Below are positions 42,611-53,647 of a stretch of DNA of 64,000 bases, in pieces (positions within the stretch are counted from its first letter, which is position 1; the number at the start of each line of letters is the position of its first letter). The notes under the pieces are model-generated. The model did no database searches. It was not told the DNA's origin and saw only the letters and a program-made list of their open reading frames with translations. The stretch spans positions 310,001 through 374,000 of the forward strand of contig NZ_CP063400.1 of NCBI RefSeq assembly GCF_021729865.1. Reading direction: 5' to 3'. Source of the DNA: Hydrogenophaga sp. SL48. GTDB taxonomy: Bacteria > Pseudomonadota > Gammaproteobacteria > Burkholderiales > Burkholderiaceae_C. A program made the position numbers and the translations under genes.

Positions 42611-44344
42611 TTACTCGTTGGTGACGCTCAGCACTTCTTCCAGCGAAGTCATGCCTTGCCTGACCTTGAGAAGGCCCGACTCACGCAAGGTCCGGACACC
42701 TTCCCGCGTGGCCTGTTGCGCGATGTCAAGCGCGCTGCCGCCTTTAAGAATGATTCTTTGAATTTCCTCAGAGATCGGCATCACCTGGTAGATGCCGACC
42801 CGGCCCTTGTAGCCATTGTTGCAAGCAGAACATCCCACAGGCTTATAGGGGGTCCAGCTGCCATCCAGCTCTTCGGCCTTGAAACCGGCGTCCAGCAAGG
42901 CTTTTCGAGGCACATCCAGCGTCGTTTTGCAGTTCGGGCACAGTCGGCGTGCCAGTCGCTGTGCGGTGATGAGGATCACACTGGAAGCAATGTTGAACGT
43001 GGGGATGCCCATGTTCATCATTCGCGTCAACGTGGTGGGGGCGTCATTGGTGTGAAGTGTCGACAGCACCATGTGACCGGTCTGCGCGGCCTTGATGGAA
43101 ATATCGGCGGTTTCCAAGTCACGAATTTCACCCACCATGATCACATCTGGATCCTGGCGCAAGAAAGCTTTGAGGGCGGCAGCAAACGTCAGCCCAGCCT
43201 TTTCATTGACGTTGACCTGGTTGACCCCGGGCAGGTTGATTTCCGAAGGGTCTTCCGCCGTGGAGATGTTGATGCCCGGCTTGTTCAGCAGGTTCAGGCA
43301 GGTGTAGAGTGAAACGGTTTTTCCGGAACCGGTGGGTCCCGTCACCAGAACCATGCCATAGGGTCTCGAAATGGCGCTCAGCAACCGTTCTTTCTCTTCG
43401 GGCTCATAACCCAGGGCATCAATGCCCACCTTGGCGCTGCTCGGATCCAGGATACGGATCACGATCTTCTCGCCGAACAGCGTCGGCAGCGTGCTGACAC
43501 GAAAATCGATCACACGCTCAGGCCCCACCTTGAGCTTCATGCGGCCATCCTGTGGCACCCGCTTTTCGGAGATGTCCATACGAGAAATCACCTTGATGCG
43601 GGAGGCCAGCTTGTCCTTGATCGCGATCGGCGGAGACGCGATTTCCCTCAGCTCTCCGTCCACGCGAAAGCGCACACGGTAGGTGTGTTCGTAGGGCTCA
43701 AAATGAAGGTCGGACGCGCGCATGTTGAACGCATCCAGCAGCATCTTGTGAAGAAACTTGACGACTGGTGCGTCATCAACCTCCGACACCGCATTCTTTT
43801 CAGGAGCATCCTGTGCATCAATGGGGATGTCATCGAACTCGAAATCGCCGCCAACGATGTTATCCATCGCTTCATTGGCGGTCGTCGACTGGCTCTCCAC
43901 CAGCTTGCTCAGCTTGTCGTATTCGGCAATGACCCAGTCAACGCCCAACTGGGTGGCGAACTTGATTTTTTCAGCCGCCTGTTGATCGGCGGGATCCGCT
44001 GTTGCAACCATCAAGCGGTTGTTGCGCTTGCTCAGCACAACAATGCGGTAGTCGCTACAAATCTTTGCGTCCAGCAAGCCCTTGGGAAGGCGCTGGACAT
44101 CAATGGCATCAAGATCCAGCAGCGGAGCGGCAAACGCCGTCGACATCGTGTGGGCGAGGTCTGAAGGTGAGACCGCCCCCGATCCGGTCAACTCTGCAAT
44201 GAAGCTGGTGCGCCCGCTCTGGGCCTTCCTGTAGAGCTCCTCCGCCGCCTTTTGCCCTAGCTTCCCTGCTGAAACGAGCGCACGACCGAGCCCTGGCAGG
44301 GCCATGGCTGGTGTATCTTGAGGGGCTGTATCGACAGATGCCAT
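42611..44344 (-). CDS. pilB: Type IV pilus assembly ATPase PilB
   Basis: PilB powers pilus extension. The 577-residue protein has an N-terminal MshEN-type domain, Walker A GPTGSGKT near 338, the Asp box STAEDPSEI, Walker B with VGEIRDLETAD and the His box STLHTNDAP. A Zn-binding pair CPNC ... CSAC lies near the C terminus. The Lys/Arg-rich and Gln-rich regions are as in other PilB. It is the first gene of the pil operon, and tRNA-Pro lies 149 bp upstream. Confidence 0.96.
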   Translation of the reverse strand: MASVDTAPQDTPAMALPGLGRALVSAGKLGQKAAEELYRKAQSGRTSFIAELTGSGAVSPSDLAHTMSTAFAAPLLDLDAIDVQRLPKGLLDAKICSDYRIVVLSKRNNRLMVATADPADQQAAEKIKFATQLGVDWVIAEYDKLSKLVESQSTTANEAMDNIVGGDFEFDDIPIDAQDAPEKNAVSEVDDAPVVKFLHKMLLDAFNMRASDLHFEPYEHTYRVRFRVDGELREIASPPIAIKDKLASRIKVISRMDISEKRVPQDGRMKLKVGPERVIDFRVSTLPTLFGEKIVIRILDPSSAKVGIDALGYEPEEKERLLSAISRPYGMVLVTGPTGSGKTVSLYTCLNLLNKPGINISTAEDPSEINLPGVNQVNVNEKAGLTFAAALKAFLRQDPDVIMVGEIRDLETADISIKAAQTGHMVLSTLHTNDAPTTLTRMMNMGIPTFNIASSVILITAQRLARRLCPNCKTTLDVPRKALLDAGFKAEELDGSWTPYKPVGCSACNNGYKGRVGIYQVMPISEEIQRIILKGGSALDIAQQATREGVRTLRESGLLKVRQGMTSLEEVLSVTNE

Positions 44345-44493
44345 AACCGCGTAATCTATCGTAAATCAACGACTTGGAAGACACAATTCACGCAATCTGT
44401 GCCCAAATTGCGCATTCTGGCAAGGCCAGCGTTGTATCGAAGTGTCGAACGGACCTCGGCGCGGAACTGGGCCGGTCGTCAATGATGATCAAT

Positions 44494-44570
44494 TGGTCGG
44501 GGTGAGAGGATTCGAACCTCCGGCCTCTACGTCCCGAACGTAGCGCTCTACCTGGCTAAGCTACACCCCG
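44494..44570 (-). tRNA. tRNA-Pro (CGG)
   Basis: The 77-nt minus-strand tRNA has an acceptor stem CGGGGTG/CACCCCG, an anticodon arm CTACG-TTCGGGA-CGTAG with anticodon CGG, a T arm GAGG-TTCGAAT-CCTC and an encoded CCA. It sits between ispB and pilB. Confidence 0.96.
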
Positions 44571-44611
44571 ACAGATCACAGCGGCTCCAGAACAGAGCCG
44601 CCAAGCAGGCC

Positions 44612-45595
44612 TCAGAAGCGTCTCTCCAGCAGGCCAGCCGCCAATTGTAGCAAAGCAGAACTGTATTCATTGACGGGGAGGTGGTGCATTGCCTTGATGG
44701 CTCGCTGGGCTTCTGCGGCTGCACTGGCTCGCGCGGCCTCAAGTGCGCCGGTGTCGCGGATGATGTTGACGATGTCGTCCAGATGCGAGGTGTCGCCCGC
44801 CTCAATCGCACCCCGGATGAGCGCCTGTTGCCCGGCGTTTGCATTTCGCAGAGCGCAAATGATGGGAAGGGTCACCTTGCCTTCCCGCAAGTCGTCCCCC
44901 AGATTTTTGCCAAGAACGTCGGAGCTGCCCTCGTAGTCCAACACGTCGTCGATGACTTGAAACGCTGTGCCAAGTGCCTGGCCATATGTCGCACATGCAT
45001 CCTCTATGTCGCTGCCGGCTTTGGCCAAAATGGGGGCGAGTCTCGCGCTGGCTTCGAACAGCTTTGCGGTCTTTGAGCGGATGACCCTGAGGTAGGACGC
45101 TTCGTCCAGCGACGTGTCATGCATGTTCATGAGTTGCTGCACTTCGCCCTCGGCAATCACGTTGGTGGCGTCGGAAAGAACCTGCATGACGCGCATGTCG
45201 TTCACGTCCACCATCATCTGGAATGCGCGTGAGTAAAGGAAATCCCCCACCAAGACGCTGGGTGCGTTCCCAAATCGCTCGTTGGCGGTGGCGCGACCTC
45301 TACGCAGCGTGGACTCGTCAACGACATCGTCGTGCAAGAGTGTCGCCGTGTGGATGAACTCGACGACCGCCGCCAGCGTGTGACGGTGTGGGTGAGGGCT
45401 TTCAAGGGCGCCGCTGACAAGGAGGAGAAGTGCAGGGCGCAGGCGCTTTCCACCGGCCGAGATGATGTACTGCGCCACCTCGCGCACCAGCGGGACCTCG
45501 GTGTCCAGCCTTGCGCCAATGACCAGATCGACTTGTTTCATGTCCTCCTGAATCAGGTCCAGAGGGTGGGCTGTGGAGGGTTCGATGGAAGTCAA
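44612..45595 (-). CDS. ispB: Octaprenyl diphosphate synthase
   Basis: IspB builds the long isoprenoid side chain of ubiquinone from farnesyl diphosphate and IPP. The 327-residue protein has the first Asp-rich motif LLHDDVVDES near 87 and the second QVIDDVLDYEG near 217, with GGKRLRPALLLLV near 48. The start appears to be TTG 45595, because the protein then has the usual N-terminal helix. The internal Met at residue 19 would cut it off. No clear Shine-Dalgarno is present. Confidence 0.93.
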   Translation of the reverse strand: MTSIEPSTAHPLDLIQEDMKQVDLVIGARLDTEVPLVREVAQYIISAGGKRLRPALLLLVSGALESPHPHRHTLAAVVEFIHTATLLHDDVVDESTLRRGRATANERFGNAPSVLVGDFLYSRAFQMMVDVNDMRVMQVLSDATNVIAEGEVQQLMNMHDTSLDEASYLRVIRSKTAKLFEASARLAPILAKAGSDIEDACATYGQALGTAFQVIDDVLDYEGSSDVLGKNLGDDLREGKVTLPIICALRNANAGQQALIRGAIEAGDTSHLDDIVNIIRDTGALEAARASAAAEAQRAIKAMHHLPVNEYSSALLQLAAGLLERRF

Positions 45596-45722
45596 GGTAC
45601 GCGGTGGCGAAGGCCGGTGGTCGGGTTGTTCAGCGCTGGATTATAGGAAGCGCCGTCGGCACCCTCCCCAAGATGATGATGCCCCGTCTTTCGAGGGCGT
45701 GCTCAGGGGCAACGCATCGGAC

Positions 45723-45752
45723 TTGATCGCAGAGGTTGGCTCATGCTAAAAT
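45723..45752 (+). promoter_or_regulatory. Promoter of rplU-rpmA
   Basis: TTGATC (45723-45728) and TAAAAT (45747-45752) are separated by 18 bp and lie about 64 bp before the rplU ATG in the divergent ispB/rplU gap. This is the best sigma-70-like pair seen in the window. Confidence 0.55.
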
Positions 45753-45815
45753 CTTTGGCTCGGTAGAAATTCGTCTTCCGAGATTCCATTCGTGGAAATA
45801 ATTCAAGAGGTTCAT

Positions 45816-46127
45816 ATGTACGCGGTCATAAAAACCGGTGGCAAGCAATATCGTGTTGCTGCCGGCGAAAAAATTAAAGTAGAACAGATTGCTGCGGATG
45901 TGGGTCAAGAGATCGTGTTTGATCAGGTTCTGGCTGTCGGTAACGGCAGCGAGATCAAGGTAGGCACTCCCTTGGTTTCCGGCGCAACGGTCACGGTCAC
46001 GGTGTTGGCTCATGGCAGGCACGACAAGGTCAGCATCTTCAAGATGCGCCGTCGCAAGCACTACCAGAAGCGCCAGGGTCACCGTCAAAATTTCACCGAA
46101 CTGCAGATCTCGTCGATCGCAGCCTGA
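45816..46127 (+). CDS. rplU: 50S ribosomal protein L21
   Basis: L21 binds 23S rRNA. The protein has 103 residues, the same as in E. coli, starting [14 protein letters not shown], and carries [21 protein letters not shown] near the C terminus. AAGAGG precedes ATG 45816. A longer frame starts at 45792 but is not family-like. rpmA follows after 13 bp. Confidence 0.98.
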   Translation: MYAVIKTGGKQYRVAAGEKIKVEQIAADVGQEIVFDQVLAVGNGSEIKVGTPLVSGATVTVTVLAHGRHDKVSIFKMRRRKHYQKRQGHRQNFTELQISSIAA

Positions 46128-46140
46128 GGAGTAGGTCAGC

Positions 46141-46398
46141 ATGGCACAGAAAAAAGGCGGCGGCTCAACGCGAAACGGGCGCGATTCCAAGCCCAAGATG
46201 CTCGGTGTGAAGGCGTTTGGTGGTGAGTTGGTCAGCGCCGGCTCCATCATCGTGCGTCAGCGCGGCACCAAGTTTCACCCTGGCCTGAATGTGGGTGTTG
46301 GCAAAGACCACACTCTGTTTGCCACGGCCGATGGACATGTCAACTTCGCGATCAAAGGCGAGTTGAACCGTCACGTCGTGAGCATCACGCCGGTCTGA
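46141..46398 (+). CDS. rpmA: 50S ribosomal protein L27
   Basis: L27 reaches the peptidyl transferase centre. The 85-residue protein starts [24 protein letters not shown] and has no N-terminal extension of the type cleaved in Firmicutes. [20 protein letters not shown] is conserved. Confidence 0.98.
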   Translation: MAQKKGGGSTRNGRDSKPKMLGVKAFGGELVSAGSIIVRQRGTKFHPGLNVGVGKDHTLFATADGHVNFAIKGELNRHVVSITPV

Positions 46399-46418
46399 GG
46401 TCGGTTTGTGCCGTCGCT

Positions 46419-46445
46419 CCACCCTGATTTAATGAATCAGGGTGG
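46419..46445 (+). terminator. Perfect hairpin after rpmA (first)
   Basis: CCACCCTGATT pairs perfectly with AATCAGGGTGG across a 5-base loop TAATG, 20 bp after the rpmA stop. No T-run follows, so it may be a processing or pausing hairpin, not a classic terminator. Confidence 0.55.
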
Positions 46446-46461
46446 CAAGCGGCACAGGTGA

Positions 46462-47601
<1,140 letters not shown>

Positions 47602-47646
47602 ACCGCACTCCTTGTCATCCGATTCCTCAGAAGAGCCAAGCACCCC

Positions 47647-48810
47647 ATGGTCGAAGTTGCTGCGAGCGTGAACGAACTGGTTGAACCGTCCAGCGTGCTG
47701 AAGACCGCGCGCCGTATTGTGGTCAAGGTGGGATCCAGCCTGGTGACCAACGAGGGGCGGGGGCTGGATGAGCAGGCCATTGGGCAGTGGAGCGAGGAGC
47801 TGGCCGTGCTGGTCAAGCAGGGGCGCGAGTTGATCATGGTGAGCAGCGGCGCTGTGGCCGAAGGCATGAAGCGACTGGGATGGACCTCGCGACCAAAAGA
47901 AATCAACGAGCTTCAGGCCGCTGCAGCCGTGGGTCAGATGGGCCTGGTGCAGATGTATGAAACCAAGCTGCGCGAATGTGGTGTCGGCAGCGCGCAGGTG
48001 CTGCTGACCCACGCCGACCTCGCCGACCGCGAGCGCTACCTCAACGCCCGTTCAACCCTGTTGACGTTGTTGCAGTTGGGGGTGGTGCCCGTCATCAACG
48101 AGAACGACACCGTTGTCAACGACGAGATCAAGTTTGGTGACAACGACACCCTGGGCGCGCTGGTGGCCAATCTGGTGGAGGCCGACGCGCTGGTGATCCT
48201 GACCGATCAAAAAGGGCTGTACACGGCCGATCCGCGTCGTGATTCTTCGGCCACCTTTGTGCATGTGGCCCGTGCGGGCGACCCTCAGCTGGAAACGATG
48301 GCCGGCGGCGCGGGCTCCGGGATCGGCAAGGGCGGCATGATCACCAAGATCCTGGCGGCCAAGCGTGCTGCCGGATCGGGCGCTTCGACCGTCATCGCGT
48401 GGGGACGCGAACCGCGCGTGTTGCAGCGCCTGTGCGAGGGCGAGGCCATCGGCACCTGCCTCGTGGCGCAGACCGGCAAGAACCAGGCGCGCAAGCAGTG
48501 GATGGCCGACCACCTTCAGATGCGTGGCGCGGTGGTGGTGGATGACGGCGCGGTGGACAAGATCACCGGAGAAGGCAAGAGCCTGCTGCCGATCGGCATG
48601 ACCGAAGTCAGCGGCGACTTCTCGCGCGGTGACGTGATCGCGGTGCGGGACGCGCGGGGTGCTGAAATCGCCCGCGGGCTCGCCAACTACGCCAGTTCCG
48701 AGGCGCGCCTGATTTGTCGCAAGTCTTCGGCTGACTTCGAACGCCTGCTTGGTTATGCAGCCGAACCCGAGATGATCCACCGCGACAACCTGGTGCTGTC
48801 GCGGGCCTGA
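47647..48810 (+). CDS. proB: Glutamate 5-kinase
   Basis: ProB phosphorylates glutamate in the first step of proline synthesis. The 387-residue protein has the amino-acid kinase domain ([11 protein letters not shown] near 25, [15 protein letters not shown] near 64, [20 protein letters not shown] near 156, shortened) and a C-terminal PUA domain (about 290-375). It begins 45 bp after obgE. Confidence 0.97.
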   Translation: MVEVAASVNELVEPSSVLKTARRIVVKVGSSLVTNEGRGLDEQAIGQWSEELAVLVKQGRELIMVSSGAVAEGMKRLGWTSRPKEINELQAAAAVGQMGLVQMYETKLRECGVGSAQVLLTHADLADRERYLNARSTLLTLLQLGVVPVINENDTVVNDEIKFGDNDTLGALVANLVEADALVILTDQKGLYTADPRRDSSATFVHVARAGDPQLETMAGGAGSGIGKGGMITKILAAKRAAGSGASTVIAWGREPRVLQRLCEGEAIGTCLVAQTGKNQARKQWMADHLQMRGAVVVDDGAVDKITGEGKSLLPIGMTEVSGDFSRGDVIAVRDARGAEIARGLANYASSEARLICRKSSADFERLLGYAAEPEMIHRDNLVLSRA

Positions 48811-48822
48811 GGGTTCTCCACT

Positions 48823-49470
48823 TCAGGAGGGCTTGGACCCACTGCTTCGCAGGTCGAACTGTGGATCTGGATCAAACATGCCCCCAGGAGGCAACTCCAT
48901 GCCTGGCGGACTCTGCGTCATGAGCGGCATCAGGTTGTTGGCATCGTCCTGCGAGCGGGATCGGCCTGCGCCGCGCAAATAGCGGTTCCGGTGCTCGTTT
49001 TTGGGCAAGTAGCGGGCAAGTTCGGTCAGCGCCATTTCGTACACGCCACGCTTGAATTCCACCACCACGTCCAGAGGAACCCAGTAGTCGTGCCAGCGCC
49101 AGGCATCGAACTCAGGATGGCTGGTGGCGCGCAGGTTCAGATTCCAGTCTTGTGCGACCAAGCGCAACAAGTACCAGATCTGTTTCTGCCCCTTGTAATG
49201 ACCGCGTGCATCGCGGCGGATGAAGCGGTCCGGCACTTCATAGCGCAACCAGTCCCGCGTGCGGGCAACGATGTTCACGTGTTCGGGCATGAGGCCCACT
49301 TCTTCGTGCAGTTCGCGGTACATGGCCTGTTCGGGGGTTTCGCCCCTGTCGATGCCACCTTGCGGAAACTGCCAGGAGTGGGATCGGATCCTCTTCCCCC
49401 AAAACACCTGGTTTCTCTGGTTGAGCAGAATGATGCCGACATTGGGCCTGAAGCCTTCTCTGTCAAGCAT
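48823..49470 (-). CDS. rppH: RNA pyrophosphohydrolase
   Basis: RppH removes pyrophosphate from RNA 5' ends and so starts decay. The 215-residue protein starts [15 protein letters not shown] and has the Nudix box spanning 38-60 (GGIDRGET ... RELHEEVGL). It is longer than E. coli RppH by a C-terminal Ser/Pro-rich tail (about 165-215). ATG 49470 was preferred over an in-frame TTG at 49482. It is convergent with proB and divergent from proS. Confidence 0.95.
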   Translation of the reverse strand: MLDREGFRPNVGIILLNQRNQVFWGKRIRSHSWQFPQGGIDRGETPEQAMYRELHEEVGLMPEHVNIVARTRDWLRYEVPDRFIRRDARGHYKGQKQIWYLLRLVAQDWNLNLRATSHPEFDAWRWHDYWVPLDVVVEFKRGVYEMALTELARYLPKNEHRNRYLRGAGRSRSQDDANNLMPLMTQSPPGMELPPGGMFDPDPQFDLRSSGSKPS

Positions 49471-49655
49471 AATCAACCCCAAATTTTTGAACTGTCTGGA
49501 TTATGCATCGCCCCTTGCGGCTTGCGAAGCGATGCTCACCCGTTGCGCTGCAATGGCGGGTTTATCCCGATGCCCAGAGGGCATCGAAGACATCATTCGG
49601 GCCTCGAGCCCTCCATTTTCCAGACCCACGCAGCCGCCTGTGGCGGCCCTCGCCC

Positions 49656-51401
49656 ATGAAAGCCTCGCAGTTTTTTATTTCCACCCTCAAAGAAGCGCCG
49701 GCCGATGCCGAAGTGGTCAGCCATCAGCTCATGACACGTGCCGGCTTGATCAAAAAGCTGGGCGCCGGTATCTACAACTACATGCCGATGGGATTGCGGG
49801 TCATCCAGAAAGTGGAGAAGATCGTTCGCGAGGAAATGAACCGGGCCGGAGCGGTGGAGCTGGCCATGCCGGTGGTTCAGCCGGCGGAGTACTGGCAGGA
49901 AACAGGTCGCTTCGACAAGATGGGCCCGGAGTTGCTGCGTATCAAGGACCGTCACGGTCGTGACTTCATCGTGCAGCCCACCAGCGAGGAGGTGGTGACC
50001 GACATTGCCCGCCAGGAGTTGCGCAGCCACAAACAGCTGCCGAAGAATTTCTACCAGATCCAGACCAAGTTCCGGGACGAGCGCCGTCCGCGTTTTGGCC
50101 TGATGCGGGGGCGGGAGTTCATCATGAAGGACGCCTACAGCTTTGATCGCGACGAAGCGGCTGCCAAGGCCAGCTATCAGGTCATGGCCGCCGCCTACCG
50201 CCGCATCTTCGACCGCTTCGGTCTGCGCTATCGCGCAGTGGCGGCCGACAGCGGCGCCATCGGTGGTGACCTGAGTGAAGAGTTCCAGGTGATCGCGGCC
50301 ACGGGTGAAGACGCCATCGTGTACTGCCCGGCCAGTGACTACGCGGCCAACATGGAAAAGGCCGAGGCGCTGGCGCCTGCCGGCCCGCGCGCTGCAGCTT
50401 CAAACGCCATGACCAGGACGCCGACACCTGGCAAGAGCACCTGTGCTGACGTGGCCGAGTTCCTGGGTGTGCCGCTGGCCACCACGGTGAAGTCGCTGGT
50501 GCTGGCCACCGACGAGCTCAACGACGCGGGCGAGATCGTGAAGAGCCAGGTCTGGCTGCTGTTGCTAAGGGGTGACCACGACATGAACGAGGTCAAGGTC
50601 AACAAGCTGCCGGGCCTGAGCGGGGGCTTCCGCTTCGCCACCCAGTCTGAAATCGAGGCGCACTTCGGCTGCAAGCCCGGGTACCTTGGCCCCGTCGGTC
50701 TGAAGTTGCCGGTAAAGGTGGTGGTGGACCGCGAAGTGGCGGTGCTGGCCGACTGGATTTGCGGTGCCAACGAGGCGGACTTCCACATGACGGGTGTGAA
50801 CTGGGGGCGTGACCTCCCCGAGCCAGAAGTGGTGGCCGACATTCGCAACGTGGTCGAAGGTGACGCCTCGCCCGACGGCCAAGGCGTGCTCGCCATCGAA
50901 CGCGGTATCGAGGTGGGCCACGTGTTCTACCTGGGCACCAAATACAGCAAGGCCATGAACGCCACGTTCCTGGCCGACGACGGCAAACCGCGGCACTTCG
51001 AGATGGGGTGTTACGGCATTGGCATCACGCGCCTGCCGGCGGCGGCCATCGAGCAGAACCACGATGAGCGCGGGATCATCTGGCCCGACGCCATTGCCCC
51101 CTTCACCGTGGTGGTGTGCCCGGTGGGCGCTGATCGCAGCGAAGCCGTCAAGGCCGCCGCCGATGCCCTGTACCAGGGCCTGCTGGCTGCGGGTATCGAC
51201 GTGATCCTGGACGATCGGGGTGAGCGCCCGGGTGCGATGTTTGCCGACTGGGAGCTGATCGGCGTGCCGCACAGGGTGACCATCGGCGACCGCGGCCTCA
51301 AGGAAGGCGTGGTCGAGTACCAGCACCGCCGCGACCCGGCCGCGACGAAGGTGCCAGTCGCCGAGGCGATCTCTTTCATGCGGGACCAGCTGGGCGCGTG
51401 A
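49656..51401 (+). CDS. proS: Prolyl-tRNA synthetase
   Basis: ProS charges tRNA-Pro. The 581-residue protein is the bacterial type with class II motif 2 ([17 protein letters not shown]), motif 3 ([10 protein letters not shown]), an inserted YbaK-like editing domain (about 230-385) and the C-terminal anticodon domain. ATG 49656 gives [15 protein letters not shown]. The open frame upstream is not family-like. The lytic transglycosylase start overlaps its stop (GTGA). Confidence 0.97.
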   Translation: MKASQFFISTLKEAPADAEVVSHQLMTRAGLIKKLGAGIYNYMPMGLRVIQKVEKIVREEMNRAGAVELAMPVVQPAEYWQETGRFDKMGPELLRIKDRHGRDFIVQPTSEEVVTDIARQELRSHKQLPKNFYQIQTKFRDERRPRFGLMRGREFIMKDAYSFDRDEAAAKASYQVMAAAYRRIFDRFGLRYRAVAADSGAIGGDLSEEFQVIAATGEDAIVYCPASDYAANMEKAEALAPAGPRAAASNAMTRTPTPGKSTCADVAEFLGVPLATTVKSLVLATDELNDAGEIVKSQVWLLLLRGDHDMNEVKVNKLPGLSGGFRFATQSEIEAHFGCKPGYLGPVGLKLPVKVVVDREVAVLADWICGANEADFHMTGVNWGRDLPEPEVVADIRNVVEGDASPDGQGVLAIERGIEVGHVFYLGTKYSKAMNATFLADDGKPRHFEMGCYGIGITRLPAAAIEQNHDERGIIWPDAIAPFTVVVCPVGADRSEAVKAAADALYQGLLAAGIDVILDDRGERPGAMFADWELIGVPHRVTIGDRGLKEGVVEYQHRRDPAATKVPVAEAISFMRDQLGA

Positions 51402-52066
51402 GATTGCAGCCCTTTGATGTGGTGATGGATGCCGATGTGCCCGGGACCAGTCGCCGTCTCTGGCTGCTGCGCGGCGCAGCCCTCGGTGCGGCCGGCTGGC
51501 TGACCGCTGGCCCGGCCCAGGCCGGCCGCCAGGCAGAAGAGCCACTGGCCGATTCGGTTCGCTCGGCGCTCAGTTCCGCCATTGCCAACAGCGCGCCGCC
51601 GGTGCCCGAGTTCAGCGACATCAACCAGCGCCTGGCCTACCTGCGTTGGCTGGGCACCATGAGTGAGCGCCTGAAGAAGAAGAAGCCGGACTTCCAGACC
51701 CGCATCGAGTTCCTGCAGACTGTCTGGTACGAAACCCGGCGAGCGGGCCTGGACACCACGATGGTGATGGGTTTGATCCAGGTCGAGAGCGCCTTCCGCA
51801 AGTTCGCCATTTCACGCGTGGGCGCTCGTGGCTACATGCAGATCATGCCGTTCTGGTCGCGCGTGATCGGTGACGGTGACGCGTCCCGGCTGTTTCACAT
51901 GCAGACCAACATCCGCTTCGGCTGCGTGATCCTGCGCCACTACCTGGACCGTGAGCGTGGCGACACCTACCTGGCGCTGGGCCGCTACAACGGCAGCCGG
52001 GGCAAACCTCAGTACCCCAACGCCGTGTACGCCGCGGCGAAGAACTGGGTTCACCACGACGCTTGA
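51398..52066 (+). CDS. Lytic transglycosylase (SLT domain)
   Basis: This is a peptidoglycan-cleaving enzyme. The 222-residue protein has a signal-like N terminus with a twin-arginine stretch (SRRLWLLRG, then hydrophobic to about residue 43), so it may leave by Tat. The SLT domain has catalytic Glu130 in [13 protein letters not shown], and [12 protein letters not shown] and [10 protein letters not shown] follow. The start is GTG in the proS stop. It is convergent with the AAA+ gene, 9 bp apart. Confidence 0.86.
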   Translation: MRLQPFDVVMDADVPGTSRRLWLLRGAALGAAGWLTAGPAQAGRQAEEPLADSVRSALSSAIANSAPPVPEFSDINQRLAYLRWLGTMSERLKKKKPDFQTRIEFLQTVWYETRRAGLDTTMVMGLIQVESAFRKFAISRVGARGYMQIMPFWSRVIGDGDASRLFHMQTNIRFGCVILRHYLDRERGDTYLALGRYNGSRGKPQYPNAVYAAAKNWVHHDA

Positions 52067-52075
52067 GCCCTCAGC

Positions 52076-53080
52076 TCATTGCAGGAAGCCGATCCGCGTT
52101 TTGCCGGACCCCGCCTTGGGCAGGTCGTCGGCCTCCACGCTGTAGCGGTTGTCCAGCCGCGCATTGCCAAAAGCGGTGACCATGGCGCGGCGCATCTCGC
52201 GCGGGGCGAGGATGGCGAGCTGGTCCAGCACGTCGCTGGAGGGTTCCGGGTCGAAGCGCTGCCCCCAGTCGTGTTCGCCAAGGATGCTGCGGTACAGGTG
52301 GGCCGCGATCTTGCGTGCTGCATCCGGCGACGGCGGTGCGATCTCGAACACGTTCATGCGGTTGCGGATCGGTGCCGGAATGGCACGCTCGTCGTTCGCG
52401 GTGGTGATCCAGATCACCTGGCTGGCGTCGATCGGCACCTCGGCAAATTCGTCCACAAAACTCTGCGCTGTGTCGTGCTCCAGCAGGCTGTAGAGCGCGC
52501 CCAGGGGATCGTACTGCGCGTCGGCGCTGGCCTTGTCGATTTCGTCGACCACGATCACCGGGTTGGCGTACTGGCCGTCCACCAGCGCTTCGAACACCTT
52601 GCCCGGTTTGGCGCCTTTCCATTGGGATGAAGAGCCCGAGAGCAGCCAGCCCGCGGTCATGGAACTCATGGGCACCAGGCTCATGCTGGTGCCCAGCAGA
52701 TCGGCGATCTGTTTGGCGAAGTGGGTCTTGCCCACACCGGGCGGGCCGAGCAGCAGGATGGGCGTGACCTCCAGTCCGTCGTGGCTGTCCTGACTCAGGG
52801 CGACGTGCCGTTTCACGTCGTCAAGCACCTCACCAAAATTGGGCAGCAGGTCGTAGAGCGGTGCCATGTCGGGCACACCCGAGGGTTTGACCGCGAAGCG
52901 TTGCGAACCGCGTTCCAGCATGCGCTGCCAGGTGTTGCGCAGGCCTTCGTACTCGCGTTCGTTGCCGCTGGCCTGCAAGTGGGCGAGCTTGCGCTCGACC
53001 TCGCTGGCACTGAACACGCTGCGCATCTGGGCGATGGGCAGTCCGAGGGAGGGTGAAGCGACCAGGCTGCGTGAGCTCAT
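52076..53080 (-). CDS. Lon-like AAA+ ATPase without protease domain
   Basis: The 334-residue protein has a helical N terminus (about 20-60) and one AAA+ module close to that of Lon. Walker A is GPPGVGKT at 112-119, Walker B is VIVVDEID at 175-182, sensor 1 is ITTAND at 225-230, the Arg-finger region is PAPIRNRM at 235-242, and a sensor 2 Arg lies in PREMRRAM near 307. It ends soon after, so the Lon peptidase domain is absent. AAGGAGAA before ATG 53080 fixes the start. The role is unknown. Its neighbours do not reveal a substrate. Confidence 0.83.
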   Translation of the reverse strand: MSSRSLVASPSLGLPIAQMRSVFSASEVERKLAHLQASGNEREYEGLRNTWQRMLERGSQRFAVKPSGVPDMAPLYDLLPNFGEVLDDVKRHVALSQDSHDGLEVTPILLLGPPGVGKTHFAKQIADLLGTSMSLVPMSSMTAGWLLSGSSSQWKGAKPGKVFEALVDGQYANPVIVVDEIDKASADAQYDPLGALYSLLEHDTAQSFVDEFAEVPIDASQVIWITTANDERAIPAPIRNRMNVFEIAPPSPDAARKIAAHLYRSILGEHDWGQRFDPEPSSDVLDQLAILAPREMRRAMVTAFGNARLDNRYSVEADDLPKAGSGKTRIGFLQ

Positions 53081-53220
53081 GCGGTTCTCCTTGAAGGGTT
53101 CGGCGACACCTTCATTCAAGCACAAGACGTGCCTGGCCTCAATGCGAAATGAACCCTTGAAAGACCACGCATTCCTTCGGATCGGCCTTGGCCGTGCGAA
53201 ATGCCGCAGCGGACGTGCTC

Positions 53221-53252
53221 TCCCAAAACAACAAAGCCGCCCGAAGGCGGCT
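53221..53252 (-). terminator. Intrinsic terminator after grxD
   Basis: On the minus strand a 7-bp stem AGCCGCC/GGCGGCT with a TTCG tetraloop is followed by TTGTTGTTTT. It lies 20 bp after the grxD stop. Confidence 0.75.
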
Positions 53253-53272
53253 GTGGCACGGGGCTGGCGGTT

Positions 53273-53596
53273 TCAGGCCTCGCCGTTGATGACTTTTTGC
53301 AGTTCACCCGACTCGTACATCTCCATCATGATGTCGGAGCCACCGATGAACTCTCCCTTGACGTAGAGCTGCGGGATGGTGGGCCAACTGCTGTAGGTCT
53401 TGATGCCCTGACGGATGCCTTCGTCTTCGAGCACGTTGACGGTTTTCACCGTCTTGGGATCGACACCGCAGGCTTTGATGATCTGGATCGCGCGGCCGGA
53501 GAAGCCGCACATCGGAAAGCTGGCATTGCCCTTCATGAAGAGCACGATGTCGTTGGATTTGACCAGTTGGTCGATTTGGGTCTGGGCGTCGCTCAT
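53273..53596 (-). CDS. grxD: Monothiol glutaredoxin, CGFS type
   Basis: GrxD carries or delivers [2Fe-2S] clusters, often together with BolA proteins. The 107-residue protein has the active-site CGFS at 30-33 and the glutathione-binding WPTIPQLYVKGEFIGGSDI near 70-88. It lies 51 bp downstream of prmC on the same strand, so it may be transcribed with hemA-prfA-prmC. An IbaG partner candidate is encoded at 11680. Confidence 0.96.
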   Translation of the reverse strand: MSDAQTQIDQLVKSNDIVLFMKGNASFPMCGFSGRAIQIIKACGVDPKTVKTVNVLEDEGIRQGIKTYSSWPTIPQLYVKGEFIGGSDIMMEMYESGELQKVINGEA

Positions 53597-53647
53597 GGCA
53601 AAAAACTCCTGATCTGGGCGGGCCGGTCGTGGCCACAGTGGGCCTGA

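Noticed and set aside
44345..44493. Sigma-54 promoter before pilB
   Set aside because: A TGGGCACAGATTGC-like sequence is present on the minus strand, but the GG to GC distance is 9 or 8 bases and not the required 10.
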